Shown one piece after another: positions 34,442 to 42,810 of a stretch of DNA of 43,029 nucleotides; within the stretch, counting starts at the first letter, position 1; each line of letters opens with the position of its first letter. The DNA is taken from positions 1 to 43,029 of the forward strand of contig JAGXGV010000116.1 of NCBI GenBank assembly GCA_024636635.1. The letters run 5' to 3'. The notes below the pieces were generated by a model. It saw only the letters and a program-made list of their open reading frames with translations. It was not told where the DNA came from and made no database searches. Position numbers and translations under genes: made by a program. This stretch comes from Puniceibacterium sp. Lineage in GTDB: Bacteria; Pseudomonadota; Alphaproteobacteria; Rhodobacterales; Rhodobacteraceae.

Positions 34442-35092
34442 TCAGACCTCTTCTTCGGCAGTGTTGTCGTAGCCTTCCATCGTGCTGGTCGACAGCCAGA
34501 TGTCCTTGTCGATGATGTTCTTGATCGCAGTCAGAGTGTATTGCACCCCGGTCAGGAAGAACCCCAGCGGCACCCAGACGATGATCCACCAGACCGGGAT
34601 CTGAAGCGACGGAAGCAACCGCCCGCGCGACGCCTGCGTCATCACGTATTCCACCGAATACCAGGTCAGCAGGAACATCGTGGCCGCAGTCACCAGGGCA
34701 ATCACGATCATCAGCGGTTTGCGCAAAGCGGGCGTCAGCGCATCGAAAATGGCCGACATGCGGATATGCCGCCCGTGTCGCGCGGCATAGGAGATGCCGG
34801 CAAAAGTGATCAGGATGATCAGCGCGCGGTTCAACTCCTCGCTGAAAAAAATGCTCTGGCCCAGCAGGAAGCGGCCGAACACGTTGGCCATGGTGTTCAG
34901 CGCCATGAGCAGCACACCGGTTGCCAGCAGGATCGCCTCGATCCGGGCGACGGCCACATCGATCACGCCCAGAAAGCCGGGCAGGCCCGAGACGTACCGG
35001 GAATCGTCGATGTCGTCATCGGGCACGGCCACCTGGGCCGCGGCAGCCATGTCCGGATCGCGCGTGGATCGATGATCCTGGTCTGGCTTCAT
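34442..35092 (-). CDS. dctQ: TRAP transporter small permease (DctQ / TeaB-like)
   Basis: A 216-residue protein with a soluble N-terminus of about 45 residues and four membrane segments (e.g. [57 protein letters not shown]). The [22 protein letters not shown] region is typical of DctQ. The ATG at 35090-35092 has AAGGA nine bases upstream; the open frame continues 22 codons further without support. A strong hairpin lies between it and the upstream dctP. Confidence 0.92.
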   Translation of the reverse strand: MKPDQDHRSTRDPDMAAAAQVAVPDDDIDDSRYVSGLPGFLGVIDVAVARIEAILLATGVLLMALNTMANVFGRFLLGQSIFFSEELNRALIILITFAGISYAARHGRHIRMSAIFDALTPALRKPLMIVIALVTAATMFLLTWYSVEYVMTQASRGRLLPSLQIPVWWIIVWVPLGFFLTGVQYTLTAIKNIIDKDIWLSTSTMEGYDNTAEEEV

Positions 35093-35167
35093 GGTCGCTG
35101 TCCTTGATGAGTTCTGGAAAAGGATGAGTTCGGGAAATGGATGGGGTCGGGAAGGCAATGCTGCCCC

Positions 35168-35197
35168 GGGTCGGGCCGCCCGACGGCGGCCCGACCC
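35168..35197 (-). terminator. Intercistronic hairpin between dctP and the permease genes
   Basis: GGGTCGGGCCGCC (35168-35180) and its exact complement (35185-35197) form a 13-bp stem with a four-base loop. It sits 28 bases past the dctP stop codon. No T run follows, so it is more likely to protect the dctP mRNA end and attenuate readthrough, giving an excess of binding protein over permease. Confidence 0.75.
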
Positions 35198-35225
35198 TGA
35201 AAGCCAGAACGCGACGCTGTGCCGG

Positions 35226-36239
35226 TCAGCTTTCGGCGGCTGCGGCTTCGAGGTCGGCCTTCAGCTGGTCGAGGATCTCCTGCGCCTGATCGCCGCCGAT
35301 CTCGAGGAATTCGGCCTCGACGTCATCGGCCGTTTCCATGAACGGCTGGCGCTGTTTTTCGGTCAGCGTGGTGATGGTCATCGAAGGCTTGGCCTCCATG
35401 ATCTTTTCAAGCGACTCTTCGGTCAGGCCCTGCTGATATTCGATGATGTAGTCAAAAGCGACATTTATGGCGTCGTCGATCAGCGTCTGATCCTCTTCGC
35501 CCAGACCCTCGTAGAAATCGAGGTTGGCCATCACCGCGGTGGTGAAGTTGTTGTGGCCCAGCCGGGTGATGTGATCGGTCACTTCATACATCTTGGTTGA
35601 TTCGATGAAGAAGGCCGGGTTTTCCTGACCCTGGATGATGCCGGTCTGGAGCGCGCCGTAAACCTCGCCCCAGGGCAGGGGTGTCGGTGTCGCGCCGAAC
35701 GCCTGGTAGCTTTCTACCAGCAGCGGGTTGGTCATCACGCGGAACTTGACCTCGTTCAGATCCGTAGGTTCTGTCACCGGTTCGGTTGTGGTCATCATGA
35801 CCTCGCCCTCGGGGAACATGGTCAGCAGCTTGAGGCCCTGTTCTTCGTAGAGCGGCGGAAACATCTCGTTGATCGCCTTGGAGTTCTTGAAGAAGCTGGC
35901 CAGCTGCTCTTCGTCCTGTGGCAGCAGGTAGGGGACAAAGAACACCTGCGCCTCGGGGATCAGCGCGCCGGTAAAGCCGGGTGACTGGTCGACGAATTGC
36001 AGGATGCCGGATTGCGCCTGTTCCATCGTGTCGGCGGATTCGCCCAGCGTGCCAAAGGGGAAAAGCTGGATCTCGTGATCGGAATTGGCCTCGATCTCTT
36101 CCTTGAACTTCTGGGCAAACTTGCCCTGTACCTCTTCCATCGCCTCTTCGAACGCATAGCGCCAGGTATCCGCGCTGGCGGCACTGGCACCGGCAATAAG
36201 GGCAAGCGCACTTGCCGTGATCAGGTTGCGGTAGGTCAT
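35226..36239 (-). CDS. dctP: TRAP transporter substrate-binding protein (DctP, TeaA-like)
   Basis: A 337-residue periplasmic binding protein with a signal peptide ([20 protein letters not shown], cleavage before DTWRYAF). Blocks recalled from the ectoine-binding TeaA of Halomonas are present: [42 protein letters not shown], and [11 protein letters not shown]. The Arg before MTNP, the Trp of LPWGE and the Asn of QENP correspond to ligand contacts in TeaA. The ligand could be ectoine/hydroxyectoine or another compatible solute or amino-acid-like zwitterion. GGGAGAAG precedes the ATG. It heads the operon dctP-dctQ-dctM-usp. Confidence 0.92.
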   Translation of the reverse strand: MTYRNLITASALALIAGASAASADTWRYAFEEAMEEVQGKFAQKFKEEIEANSDHEIQLFPFGTLGESADTMEQAQSGILQFVDQSPGFTGALIPEAQVFFVPYLLPQDEEQLASFFKNSKAINEMFPPLYEEQGLKLLTMFPEGEVMMTTTEPVTEPTDLNEVKFRVMTNPLLVESYQAFGATPTPLPWGEVYGALQTGIIQGQENPAFFIESTKMYEVTDHITRLGHNNFTTAVMANLDFYEGLGEEDQTLIDDAINVAFDYIIEYQQGLTEESLEKIMEAKPSMTITTLTEKQRQPFMETADDVEAEFLEIGGDQAQEILDQLKADLEAAAAES

Positions 36240-36698
36240 GGGTTTCTTCTCCCTGGTTCGAACATCAGCGCCCCTAAAGACGGGGCGGAACGCTTCGTTG
36301 CATTTGACAGGGCAAAACCCCGCCAGAGGATGCCCCTAGGGTCCGGGCGCTCTGGCCGGGAGTCAATATTAATCTTTGCTTGAGAATTCAGCGAAGTGGA
36401 TCTACCAGCGCGGTCGCCGTCGAATCAGGCGCAACCGGGTTGATTCGGGGGGAGTTGTTGGGCGGTATGACGCGGTATGGTTGTTGCGTGAGCTTGGGCC
36501 TTTGGTGTCGCACCCATCGGTGGCGGCTGGTCCGGACCGGAACCGGTGCCGCGCGGCAGACCCGCGGGGTGTTGCAAGCCATTGGTGGCAAAAGGACTTT
36601 GAACGCCGCCGTTTGCCTCCGGACGCGCGTTCTTTGGTCAAGGCGCGGGCGGGGTACAGACGCCACGCTGTCGGCCGTACCCCTGTCCGCAGGCCCGT
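36240..36698. other. Intergenic stretch between the CocE-like gene and dctP
   Basis: About 459 bases with no recognised gene on either strand; several frames are open but none has a family or ribosome site. The dctP promoter should be at the low-coordinate side. On the minus strand TTGACT (36359-36364) could be a -35, without a convincing -10. The gap separates the cyanophycin-type genes from the TRAP operon. Confidence 0.55.
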
Positions 36699-38705
36699 TC
36701 AGACCAGGGTGCGCGGGATCGTCACGTCCCAGTCCCGGTCCCGTATCCGGGTGTCGCCCTCCCACGCCTGCAACCGGGCCGTGATGCGAAAAGAGTCGCT
36801 GTCGGCGGTCAGCCGGGTCGTGGTCAGCGTGCGGACGGACCATCCGTCGCGGCGCATGACGTGGGTCCAGCTCACCTCTCCCTCGGCCGATGTCGGATCG
36901 TCGGGCGACAGGCTATAGCGTTCCTGCCCCTCGGCGGAATGGTAAAAGCCGTGCGTGTCGATGTGCGCCCCACCTTCGTGGTCGCGGGTTTCGATGGTGA
37001 TGCGCCCGGTGTCGCGATCCTCGGTCACTGTCCATTCCGCCTGCGGCGACTCTGAATAGGTCACGTCCAGCGGCATACCGGCGCGCGGCGTGCCAAGGTC
37101 GCGCACGGCGGTGTCGTCGGTACCGCGCACCGGCAGGTCAAGGTGGGACTGGCCGGTGTGAACAGTCAGCGTGACCGGTTCCGGTGTCGTCCAGGCGATG
37201 GGAAAGTAACTGGTCGACAGGGCCAGGCGGATGCGGTGACCGGCGCGAAAGGTCTGGGCGACATGCTTGAACGGCACCTCGACGGTATAGGTGCGTCCGG
37301 GGTCCAGCGGTTCGGGGTGTTCGTGGCTGTCGTGGTGCGTGAGGTTGAGAAGGCCATAGCTGACCCGCGTCGCCGCGCCGTCGGGGGCTACGTCCACCAG
37401 CCGCGCGGCAACCTGCGCCACCGGGCGGTCGACCTGCAAGGTCAGGATCAGGCAGGCATCGCCAGCGATGTCCAGATCGGCCTCAAGCGGGGCGGTGTCA
37501 AAGACAAGGCTGCCGGCATCTTCGCGGCGCTGATCGCCCGGCTGATCGCCGGCATGGGCGTAGGAACACCATTTGCCCGCCTGCGTGCCGACCCAGAGCG
37601 GCGAGCGGATGGACAGCGCGGCGTCGCCCTGTCCGCCAAGACGCCCGTCCGCGCCAAGCGCCAGCGCGGTGCGGGTGACATTGGGCGAAGGCCAGGCCGG
37701 TTCGGTGATCCAGCGCCCATCGCGGTGGGCATAGTGGCTTTGTGGTGCGGCGTGGTCCTGAAGATACAACCGCAGCGGCGGTTCGTCCATGATGCCGGTC
37801 GCGTGTCCCTTCAGCCAGTGATCCCACCAGCGGGTTTCTTCTGTCAGCCAGTCGATGGCGGGGCCGGGGGCGCCCAGATGGGGGTATCTGTGCGACCAGG
37901 GACCGACGATGCCCTTGACGGGGCCGGGCAGGTTTTCGACCAGTCGGAACACGGACCGGCAATAGCCGTCGGCCCAGCCGCTGACCGCATAGACCGGCAC
38001 GGTGATATCCGCAAAATTCTCGCACACGGAACCGTGTTTCCAGAAATCGTCGCGGGTCTGGTGGCGCAGCCATTTCTCAAGCCACAGGCCCGAACCGTCC
38101 AGCCGTTCCTCCCACATCGCGCGCCAGCGATCCCCCACATGGGTGGGGTCGGGGGGCAAGGTATTGATGCCGAACATCACCGAGGCCCAGGACAGGTGGT
38201 CACCCAGCAGCGCGCCGCCCATGTAGTGGATGTCGTCGGCATAGCGGTCGTCGGTGGAACAGATCGTCACAACCGCCTTCAGCGCGGGGGGGCGCAGGGC
38301 GGCCAGTTGCAGTCCGTTGAAACCGCCCCAGGAAATCCCGACGATCCCGACGCCGCCGTCACACCAGCCCTGATCCGCGATCCAGGCAATCACGTCACAG
38401 CCGTCCTGCAATTCGGTCGGGGTGTATTCGTCCACCATCACGCCTTCGGAATCGCCGGTGCCGCGCAGATCGACGCGCACATAGGCATAGCCCTGCGCCG
38501 CCATCCAGGGCGCGCGGGCGTGGTCGCGTTCCAGTGTCTTGTCGTTCTTGCGGTAGGGGATGTATTCGAGGATCGCCGGGACGGGCGCGGCCCCGGCGTC
38601 CTCGGGCATCCAGATCCGCGCGGCAAGGCGCGTGCCGTCACGCATCGCGATCTCGACATGTTCAAGTTCCCGCACGGGGCAGGGCAAGGGCGTTTCGATC
38701 TTCAT
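36699..38705 (-). CDS. CocE/NonD-family serine hydrolase
   Basis: A 668-residue alpha/beta hydrolase of the CocE/NonD (X-Pro dipeptidyl-peptidase S15-like) family, to which cocaine esterase and glutaryl-7-ACA acylases belong. Features: LEYIPYRKND block, nucleophile S125 in GISWGG, probable acid D246 in SGWADGY, catalytic H272 in GPWSHRYPH, and a C-terminal jelly-roll domain (about 410-668; FDTAPLEADLDIAGD ... LDPGRTYTVEVPFKH). No signal peptide, so it is cytoplasmic. The ATG at 38703-38705 was preferred to an in-frame TTG 21 bases upstream. It follows the ATP-grasp gene by 81 bases and lies in the cphB-cphA transcription direction. It may cleave an amide or ester product of the neighbouring ligases; the substrate is unknown. 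Confidence 0.88.
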   Translation of the reverse strand: MKIETPLPCPVRELEHVEIAMRDGTRLAARIWMPEDAGAAPVPAILEYIPYRKNDKTLERDHARAPWMAAQGYAYVRVDLRGTGDSEGVMVDEYTPTELQDGCDVIAWIADQGWCDGGVGIVGISWGGFNGLQLAALRPPALKAVVTICSTDDRYADDIHYMGGALLGDHLSWASVMFGINTLPPDPTHVGDRWRAMWEERLDGSGLWLEKWLRHQTRDDFWKHGSVCENFADITVPVYAVSGWADGYCRSVFRLVENLPGPVKGIVGPWSHRYPHLGAPGPAIDWLTEETRWWDHWLKGHATGIMDEPPLRLYLQDHAAPQSHYAHRDGRWITEPAWPSPNVTRTALALGADGRLGGQGDAALSIRSPLWVGTQAGKWCSYAHAGDQPGDQRREDAGSLVFDTAPLEADLDIAGDACLILTLQVDRPVAQVAARLVDVAPDGAATRVSYGLLNLTHHDSHEHPEPLDPGRTYTVEVPFKHVAQTFRAGHRIRLALSTSYFPIAWTTPEPVTLTVHTGQSHLDLPVRGTDDTAVRDLGTPRAGMPLDVTYSESPQAEWTVTEDRDTGRITIETRDHEGGAHIDTHGFYHSAEGQERYSLSPDDPTSAEGEVSWTHVMRRDGWSVRTLTTTRLTADSDSFRITARLQAWEGDTRIRDRDWDVTIPRTLV

Positions 38706-38786
38706 GGGGTCACTCGTTCCGGTCAAAGAAGGGTTTTAGGCAGCCGGTATCGGACCCGGGCCGTGGGAAGTCCAGCCGCGAGCGGA

Positions 38787-40085
38787 CTATTCCACGATGT
38801 CTGTGAATTCGTAGTTCAGCTTTTTCATCACCTGTTCATAGTTCCACAGCAGCTTGGACTGCTTGCTGGCCCCCATCCAGACCGAGGCGACGGCAAAGCT
38901 GTAGGCATCCTGTTCGGGCAGTTCGGACAGCCTTGAATTCCGGCTTGCATAGGAACTGATGCGGGTGCCGTCGACCTGTTCCTCTGCCACCGCGATTTCC
39001 GCCTTCGAGGGCACGCGGGAAACCGTGGCATCGTTGAAGAACACCCGGTAGAAGAATTCGCCCGCCACGTTCTGGGGGCCTTCGCCCTGCGGCATGTCGG
39101 GGCGCCGCCCAAGGCCGAGGTCGATAGTGACCTGCTGGTGGCTCACGCCGTCGACCATCTCGAACAGGTCGCAATGTGACTGTGCAATACGGGTGTTGAT
39201 TTCGAGCAGCCAGATCTTGTTGGACACCTCGTCCCAGTAATATTCGATGTTGAAGCCTGCATTGTCATAACCGATGTGGGCCATGATCCTGCGGGTGATG
39301 TCATTCATCGTGTCCTGGATGCGCGTGGGCAGGGTCGAGGGGTAGAGATAGTAGAAAAAGCTCAGCACCTGGGGATAGCGGATAGAATCGACCGTACCGT
39401 AGGGCACGACTTCGCCGTTATAAACATAGCCTTCGACCGTACATTGCCGCCCGCCGATGACCTGTTCGGCCATGCAGTAATGGCCTTCGACCGCGCGGAT
39501 GTCGTCGGGCATGTCGGCCTGGGCCAGCACATGGTCGAAGGGTTCCCCGATCGAGCGGATCTCGGCGCGCAGCTTTTGGGTGGCGTAGTCGAAATCCTCG
39601 GGGGAATCGATGCGGAAGCCCAGCCGCGACCCCGAGGATTTGATCGGCTTCACGAAAAAGGGAAAGCGCAGGTCGGCCTCGCCTATGCGGGACAGGGCGT
39701 CGTCGTCAAAGGGATCGAAGGCGGTGAATTTCGGGATGTGGTCGGGGATCACCTCGGCCATGACCTTGCGCGACCAGAACTTGTGCTCGCATTTCAGCAG
39801 GCTTTCGAGCGACGCATTGGGTGTGCCGTATTTCTTGCACAGCAGCGGCAGCATGGTGGAAACGGGAAAGTCGATGTAGCCGACGATGGCGTCGATGGAC
39901 CCGTCAAAGGCATCCAGCGTCTCCTCTGCCTCGGCCAGCATGGCGGGGATGTCGAAATCCTGCGTCTCTGACACCTGCGCCGGAGTCAGGAGCGGGTGAA
40001 ACACCACATCCCCGACCCCGCGCAGGCGCCTCAGCCGGTCGGCGTTCAGGTCGTTCAACCCGATGACGAATACGTTTCTGGTCAT
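38787..40085 (-). CDS. ATP-grasp ligase of unknown substrate, linked to cphA
   Basis: A 432-residue protein with an N-terminal pre-ATP-grasp domain (MTRNVFVIGLNDLNADRLRR) and an ATP-grasp fold. Likely nucleotide-binding K146 lies in FVKPIKSSGSRLG; the metal-binding acidic residues are E281 in AGFNIEYYW and E295/N297 in WLLEINTRIA. The C-terminal 100 residues (VFFNDATVSRVPSKAEIAV ...) resemble the end domains of carboxylase-like ATP-grasp proteins. Such enzymes join a carboxylate to an amine through an acyl-phosphate. It lacks the Mur-ligase domain of CphA and does not resemble biotin carboxylase partners. It follows cphA by 82 bases, with a strong hairpin between. Substrates cannot be inferred from sequence alone; the linkage suggests peptide or amino-acid ligation. 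Confidence 0.85.
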   Translation of the reverse strand: MTRNVFVIGLNDLNADRLRRLRGVGDVVFHPLLTPAQVSETQDFDIPAMLAEAEETLDAFDGSIDAIVGYIDFPVSTMLPLLCKKYGTPNASLESLLKCEHKFWSRKVMAEVIPDHIPKFTAFDPFDDDALSRIGEADLRFPFFVKPIKSSGSRLGFRIDSPEDFDYATQKLRAEIRSIGEPFDHVLAQADMPDDIRAVEGHYCMAEQVIGGRQCTVEGYVYNGEVVPYGTVDSIRYPQVLSFFYYLYPSTLPTRIQDTMNDITRRIMAHIGYDNAGFNIEYYWDEVSNKIWLLEINTRIAQSHCDLFEMVDGVSHQQVTIDLGLGRRPDMPQGEGPQNVAGEFFYRVFFNDATVSRVPSKAEIAVAEEQVDGTRISSYASRNSRLSELPEQDAYSFAVASVWMGASKQSKLLWNYEQVMKKLNYEFTDIVE

Positions 40086-40103
40086 GCTCTGTCCTTCCGG
40101 TGG

Positions 40104-40148
40104 GGTGCGGTCCGGGCGGCCCCGCACATCGGGGCCGCCGTCCGCACC
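40104..40148 (-). terminator. Intercistronic hairpin between cphA and the ATP-grasp gene
   Basis: On the minus strand GGTGCGG pairs with CCGCACC (40142-40148 with 40104-40110). Inside, GGCGGCCCCG pairs with CGGGGCCGCC around a five-base loop. It ends 18 bases before the ATP-grasp gene start. It could lower expression of the distal genes or stabilise the cphA mRNA. Confidence 0.65.
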
Positions 40149-40167
40149 GTCGGTCATTGTGGTGCGT

Positions 40168-42810
40168 TCAGGCCTGGGCGATCTCTGCCTGAGAGGAATA
40201 GGTCCGCCCCTTGAGCCGCTCTGTCGTGCCCTCGATGTCGTCGACCAGCAGCAGCAGGAAATCGCCCGGCTTTGCCAGGCCGATGGCCTTGGCCACGGCC
40301 TCCTGTTCGCTCATGATCATTTCGACCTGCGCGCCGGTCCCGGCCGAAACGGCGCCGTCGTGGATCAGCTTTGCCGTCTCGCCCGGTTCGCGTCCGCGGG
40401 CGTCGGTTTCATAGACGTGGACCAGATCGCACATCCGGGCGAGTTGCGCGCCAAGCGCCGCCAGATCCTCGTCCCGGCGGTTGCCGGGGGCGGTGGCGAC
40501 AGCGATCTTGCGCTGGGTGGCAAGCCCGCTGACCAGCGGTTGCAGCGCGATCAGCGCGGGCACGTTATGGCCGTAGTCGATCAGGCATTTCACGCCGTCC
40601 GCCTCGAAGTAGTTGGTACGGCCCGGCATTTGCGCCGGCGTCGGGTGGAAGGTCAGCAGCCCGGCGCGGATATCGTCGATCTCGACCCCGTGGGCGATGG
40701 CTGCCGCCGCCGCAGCCATGGCGTTCTGCACGTTGAAGGGCGCATGGCCTTCAAAGGCGATGGGCACGTCGTTCACCTCGACGATCTCGACGGTGACCTT
40801 GCCGCGCCGCAGGACGATCTTGCCCTGTCGGACGGTCAGCACCATGCCAAGGTCCGCGAGATGCCCGGCCAAGGCCGGATTGTCGGGGTTCATGGTGAAA
40901 TAGATGATTTCGCCCCGCGCCCAGTAGGTGCCATGCTCCATCACCAGCGGGTCGTCGGCGTTCAGCACGCAGAATCCGCCGTCCTTTTTCACCGCGTCCA
41001 CAACCACGGTCTTGCAGCGCGCCAGTTCGTCAAGCGTGTGGATGTCGCGTTCGCCCAGATGATCCGACGCGATGTTAAGCAGCACGCCGACGTCACATTC
41101 GTCAAAGCCAAGGCCGCGGCGCATGATGCCGCCGCGCGCAACCTCAAGCACGGCGTGTTCCACGGTGGGTTCGCGCAGGACGGCCTGCGCCGCCGCCGGG
41201 CCGGAATAGTCGCCGCGCAGGATCACGTTGTTGTCGATCTCGACCGTGCCGGTGCAGCCCATGCCGACCGAATGGCCGGCCTGGCGCAGGATGTGCGTGG
41301 TCAGACGCGTGGTCGTGGTCTTGCCGTTGGTGCCCGTGATGGCGGTGATCGGGATGCGGCCGTTGTCGGTGGGGTCGGGGAACAGCATCTCGACCACATT
41401 TTCGCCAACGGGGCGGGGGCTACCGTGGGTGGGGGCCATGTGCATCCGGAAACCGGGGCCGGCGTTCACCTCGACCACACCCGCCGATTGCTGGTCCAGC
41501 GGCACGGACAGGTTTTCGGCCAGCAGGTCGATGCCGATGATATCAAGGCCGACCAGTCGTCCGATACGCTCCATCGCGAACTTGACCTCGGGGTGGACCT
41601 CGTCCGTCAGATCGGTCGCGGTGCCCCCGGTCGAGATGTTGGCGGTGGATTTGAGGTAGGCGATTTCGCCCTTTGGCAGAACCGTGTCAAGCGTGTGGCC
41701 CGCCTGGTCCAGCATCCGTTCCGTCTGAACGTCGACATGGATCTGGGTCAGCAGGTTTTCATGTCCGACACCACGGCGCGGATCGGAATTTTCGACGTCG
41801 ATCAGCTGCTGGATCGTTTGGCTGCCGTCGCCGGTCACATGGGCCGGGCGTCGGCGCGCGGCGGCGACCAGCTTACCGCCGATCACCAGCATGCGGTGAT
41901 CTTCGCCCTTGATGTAGCTTTCGACGATCACCGCGCCGGAATCGTCGCGCACGCGCGCAAGGGCGGCGTCGAATCCGGCCTGCAAGTCGTCGGCATTGGC
42001 GATGTCGGTGGTGACGCCGCGCCCGTGGTTGCCCGACAGCGGCTTTGTCACCACCGGCCAGCCGATCCAGGCGGCGGCCTGCTGCGCCTCTTCGAAGGAA
42101 TAGCAGACCTGTCCTCGCGGCACCGGCACGCCGGATTCGTCAAGGATCTGCTTGGTCCATTCCTTGTCGTCGGCGATCGAATGGCCGATGATGCCGCTGG
42201 CGTCCGTCACCGTCGCCTGGAACCGCCTTTGCCGGATGCCCTGGCCAAGCTGGGTATAGCTTGTGCCGCTGGTCAGGTTGTAGGCGGGAATGTTGCGCTC
42301 GCGCGCGGCATTGACGATGGACCCGGTCGAGGGGCCAAGCGCATTGGCATCGCGCACTTTTTTCAGATGGGCGATGATGGGGGCCAGATCGACCTCTGCG
42401 CCATCGTAAAGTTTCTGTACGATGTCCACCGCCGCCTCGCCGGCGGCCAGGCCGCTGGCCTCGTCCCGGTAGCGGAAGACGATGTTGTAGATACCCTTTT
42501 CATAGCTGTCGACGGTCTTGCCGTAGCCGACCGAAAAGCCGATCATGTTCTGAAGTTCCAGCGCCACATGTTCGACCATGTGACCCGCCCAGGTGCCGCT
42601 GCTCACCCGTTGCAGAAATCCGCCCGCGGTTCCGACGGAACAGCGGTGATCGTAGATCGTGGGAATCAGGCCGTTCAGTGCATCCGCGATGCCCGGCACC
42701 TTGTCGCTTGGGCGATCTTCCAGTTCGGCGATGTCGAGGCGCATGAAGATCGCCTGATAGCGACTGTAGTAGTTGGGACCACGCAGCGCACGGTGTTCAA
42801 GTATATGCAA
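40168..42810 (-). CDS. cphA: Cyanophycin synthetase
   Basis: An 880-residue enzyme that makes cyanophycin, a poly-aspartate backbone with arginine on each beta-carboxyl. Three domains are visible: a CphA N-terminal domain (1-160; LEHRALRGPNYYSRY), an ATP-grasp domain that adds Asp (about 210-480; TKPLSGNHGRGV 255-266, EVNAGPG 447-453), and a Mur-ligase-like domain that adds Arg (from 485; P-loop TGTNGKTTT 492-500, later HPTPAQMPGRTNYFEADGVK). Length fits CphA1 (about 875). The start is a TTG at 42808-42810 with GGAG eight bases upstream inside the end of cphB; no in-frame ATG gives a better N-terminus. It overlaps cphB by 14 bases, so the two are coupled. Confidence 0.95.
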   Translation of the reverse strand: MHILEHRALRGPNYYSRYQAIFMRLDIAELEDRPSDKVPGIADALNGLIPTIYDHRCSVGTAGGFLQRVSSGTWAGHMVEHVALELQNMIGFSVGYGKTVDSYEKGIYNIVFRYRDEASGLAAGEAAVDIVQKLYDGAEVDLAPIIAHLKKVRDANALGPSTGSIVNAARERNIPAYNLTSGTSYTQLGQGIRQRRFQATVTDASGIIGHSIADDKEWTKQILDESGVPVPRGQVCYSFEEAQQAAAWIGWPVVTKPLSGNHGRGVTTDIANADDLQAGFDAALARVRDDSGAVIVESYIKGEDHRMLVIGGKLVAAARRRPAHVTGDGSQTIQQLIDVENSDPRRGVGHENLLTQIHVDVQTERMLDQAGHTLDTVLPKGEIAYLKSTANISTGGTATDLTDEVHPEVKFAMERIGRLVGLDIIGIDLLAENLSVPLDQQSAGVVEVNAGPGFRMHMAPTHGSPRPVGENVVEMLFPDPTDNGRIPITAITGTNGKTTTTRLTTHILRQAGHSVGMGCTGTVEIDNNVILRGDYSGPAAAQAVLREPTVEHAVLEVARGGIMRRGLGFDECDVGVLLNIASDHLGERDIHTLDELARCKTVVVDAVKKDGGFCVLNADDPLVMEHGTYWARGEIIYFTMNPDNPALAGHLADLGMVLTVRQGKIVLRRGKVTVEIVEVNDVPIAFEGHAPFNVQNAMAAAAAAIAHGVEIDDIRAGLLTFHPTPAQMPGRTNYFEADGVKCLIDYGHNVPALIALQPLVSGLATQRKIAVATAPGNRRDEDLAALGAQLARMCDLVHVYETDARGREPGETAKLIHDGAVSAGTGAQVEMIMSEQEAVAKAIGLAKPGDFLLLLVDDIEGTTERLKGRTYSSQAEIAQA

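Noticed and set aside
36376-36918. Open frames in the gap between the CocE-like gene and dctP, considered as a transposon remnant
   Set aside because: No transposase motif, terminal repeat or ribosome site was found; the frames also run into the CocE-like gene.
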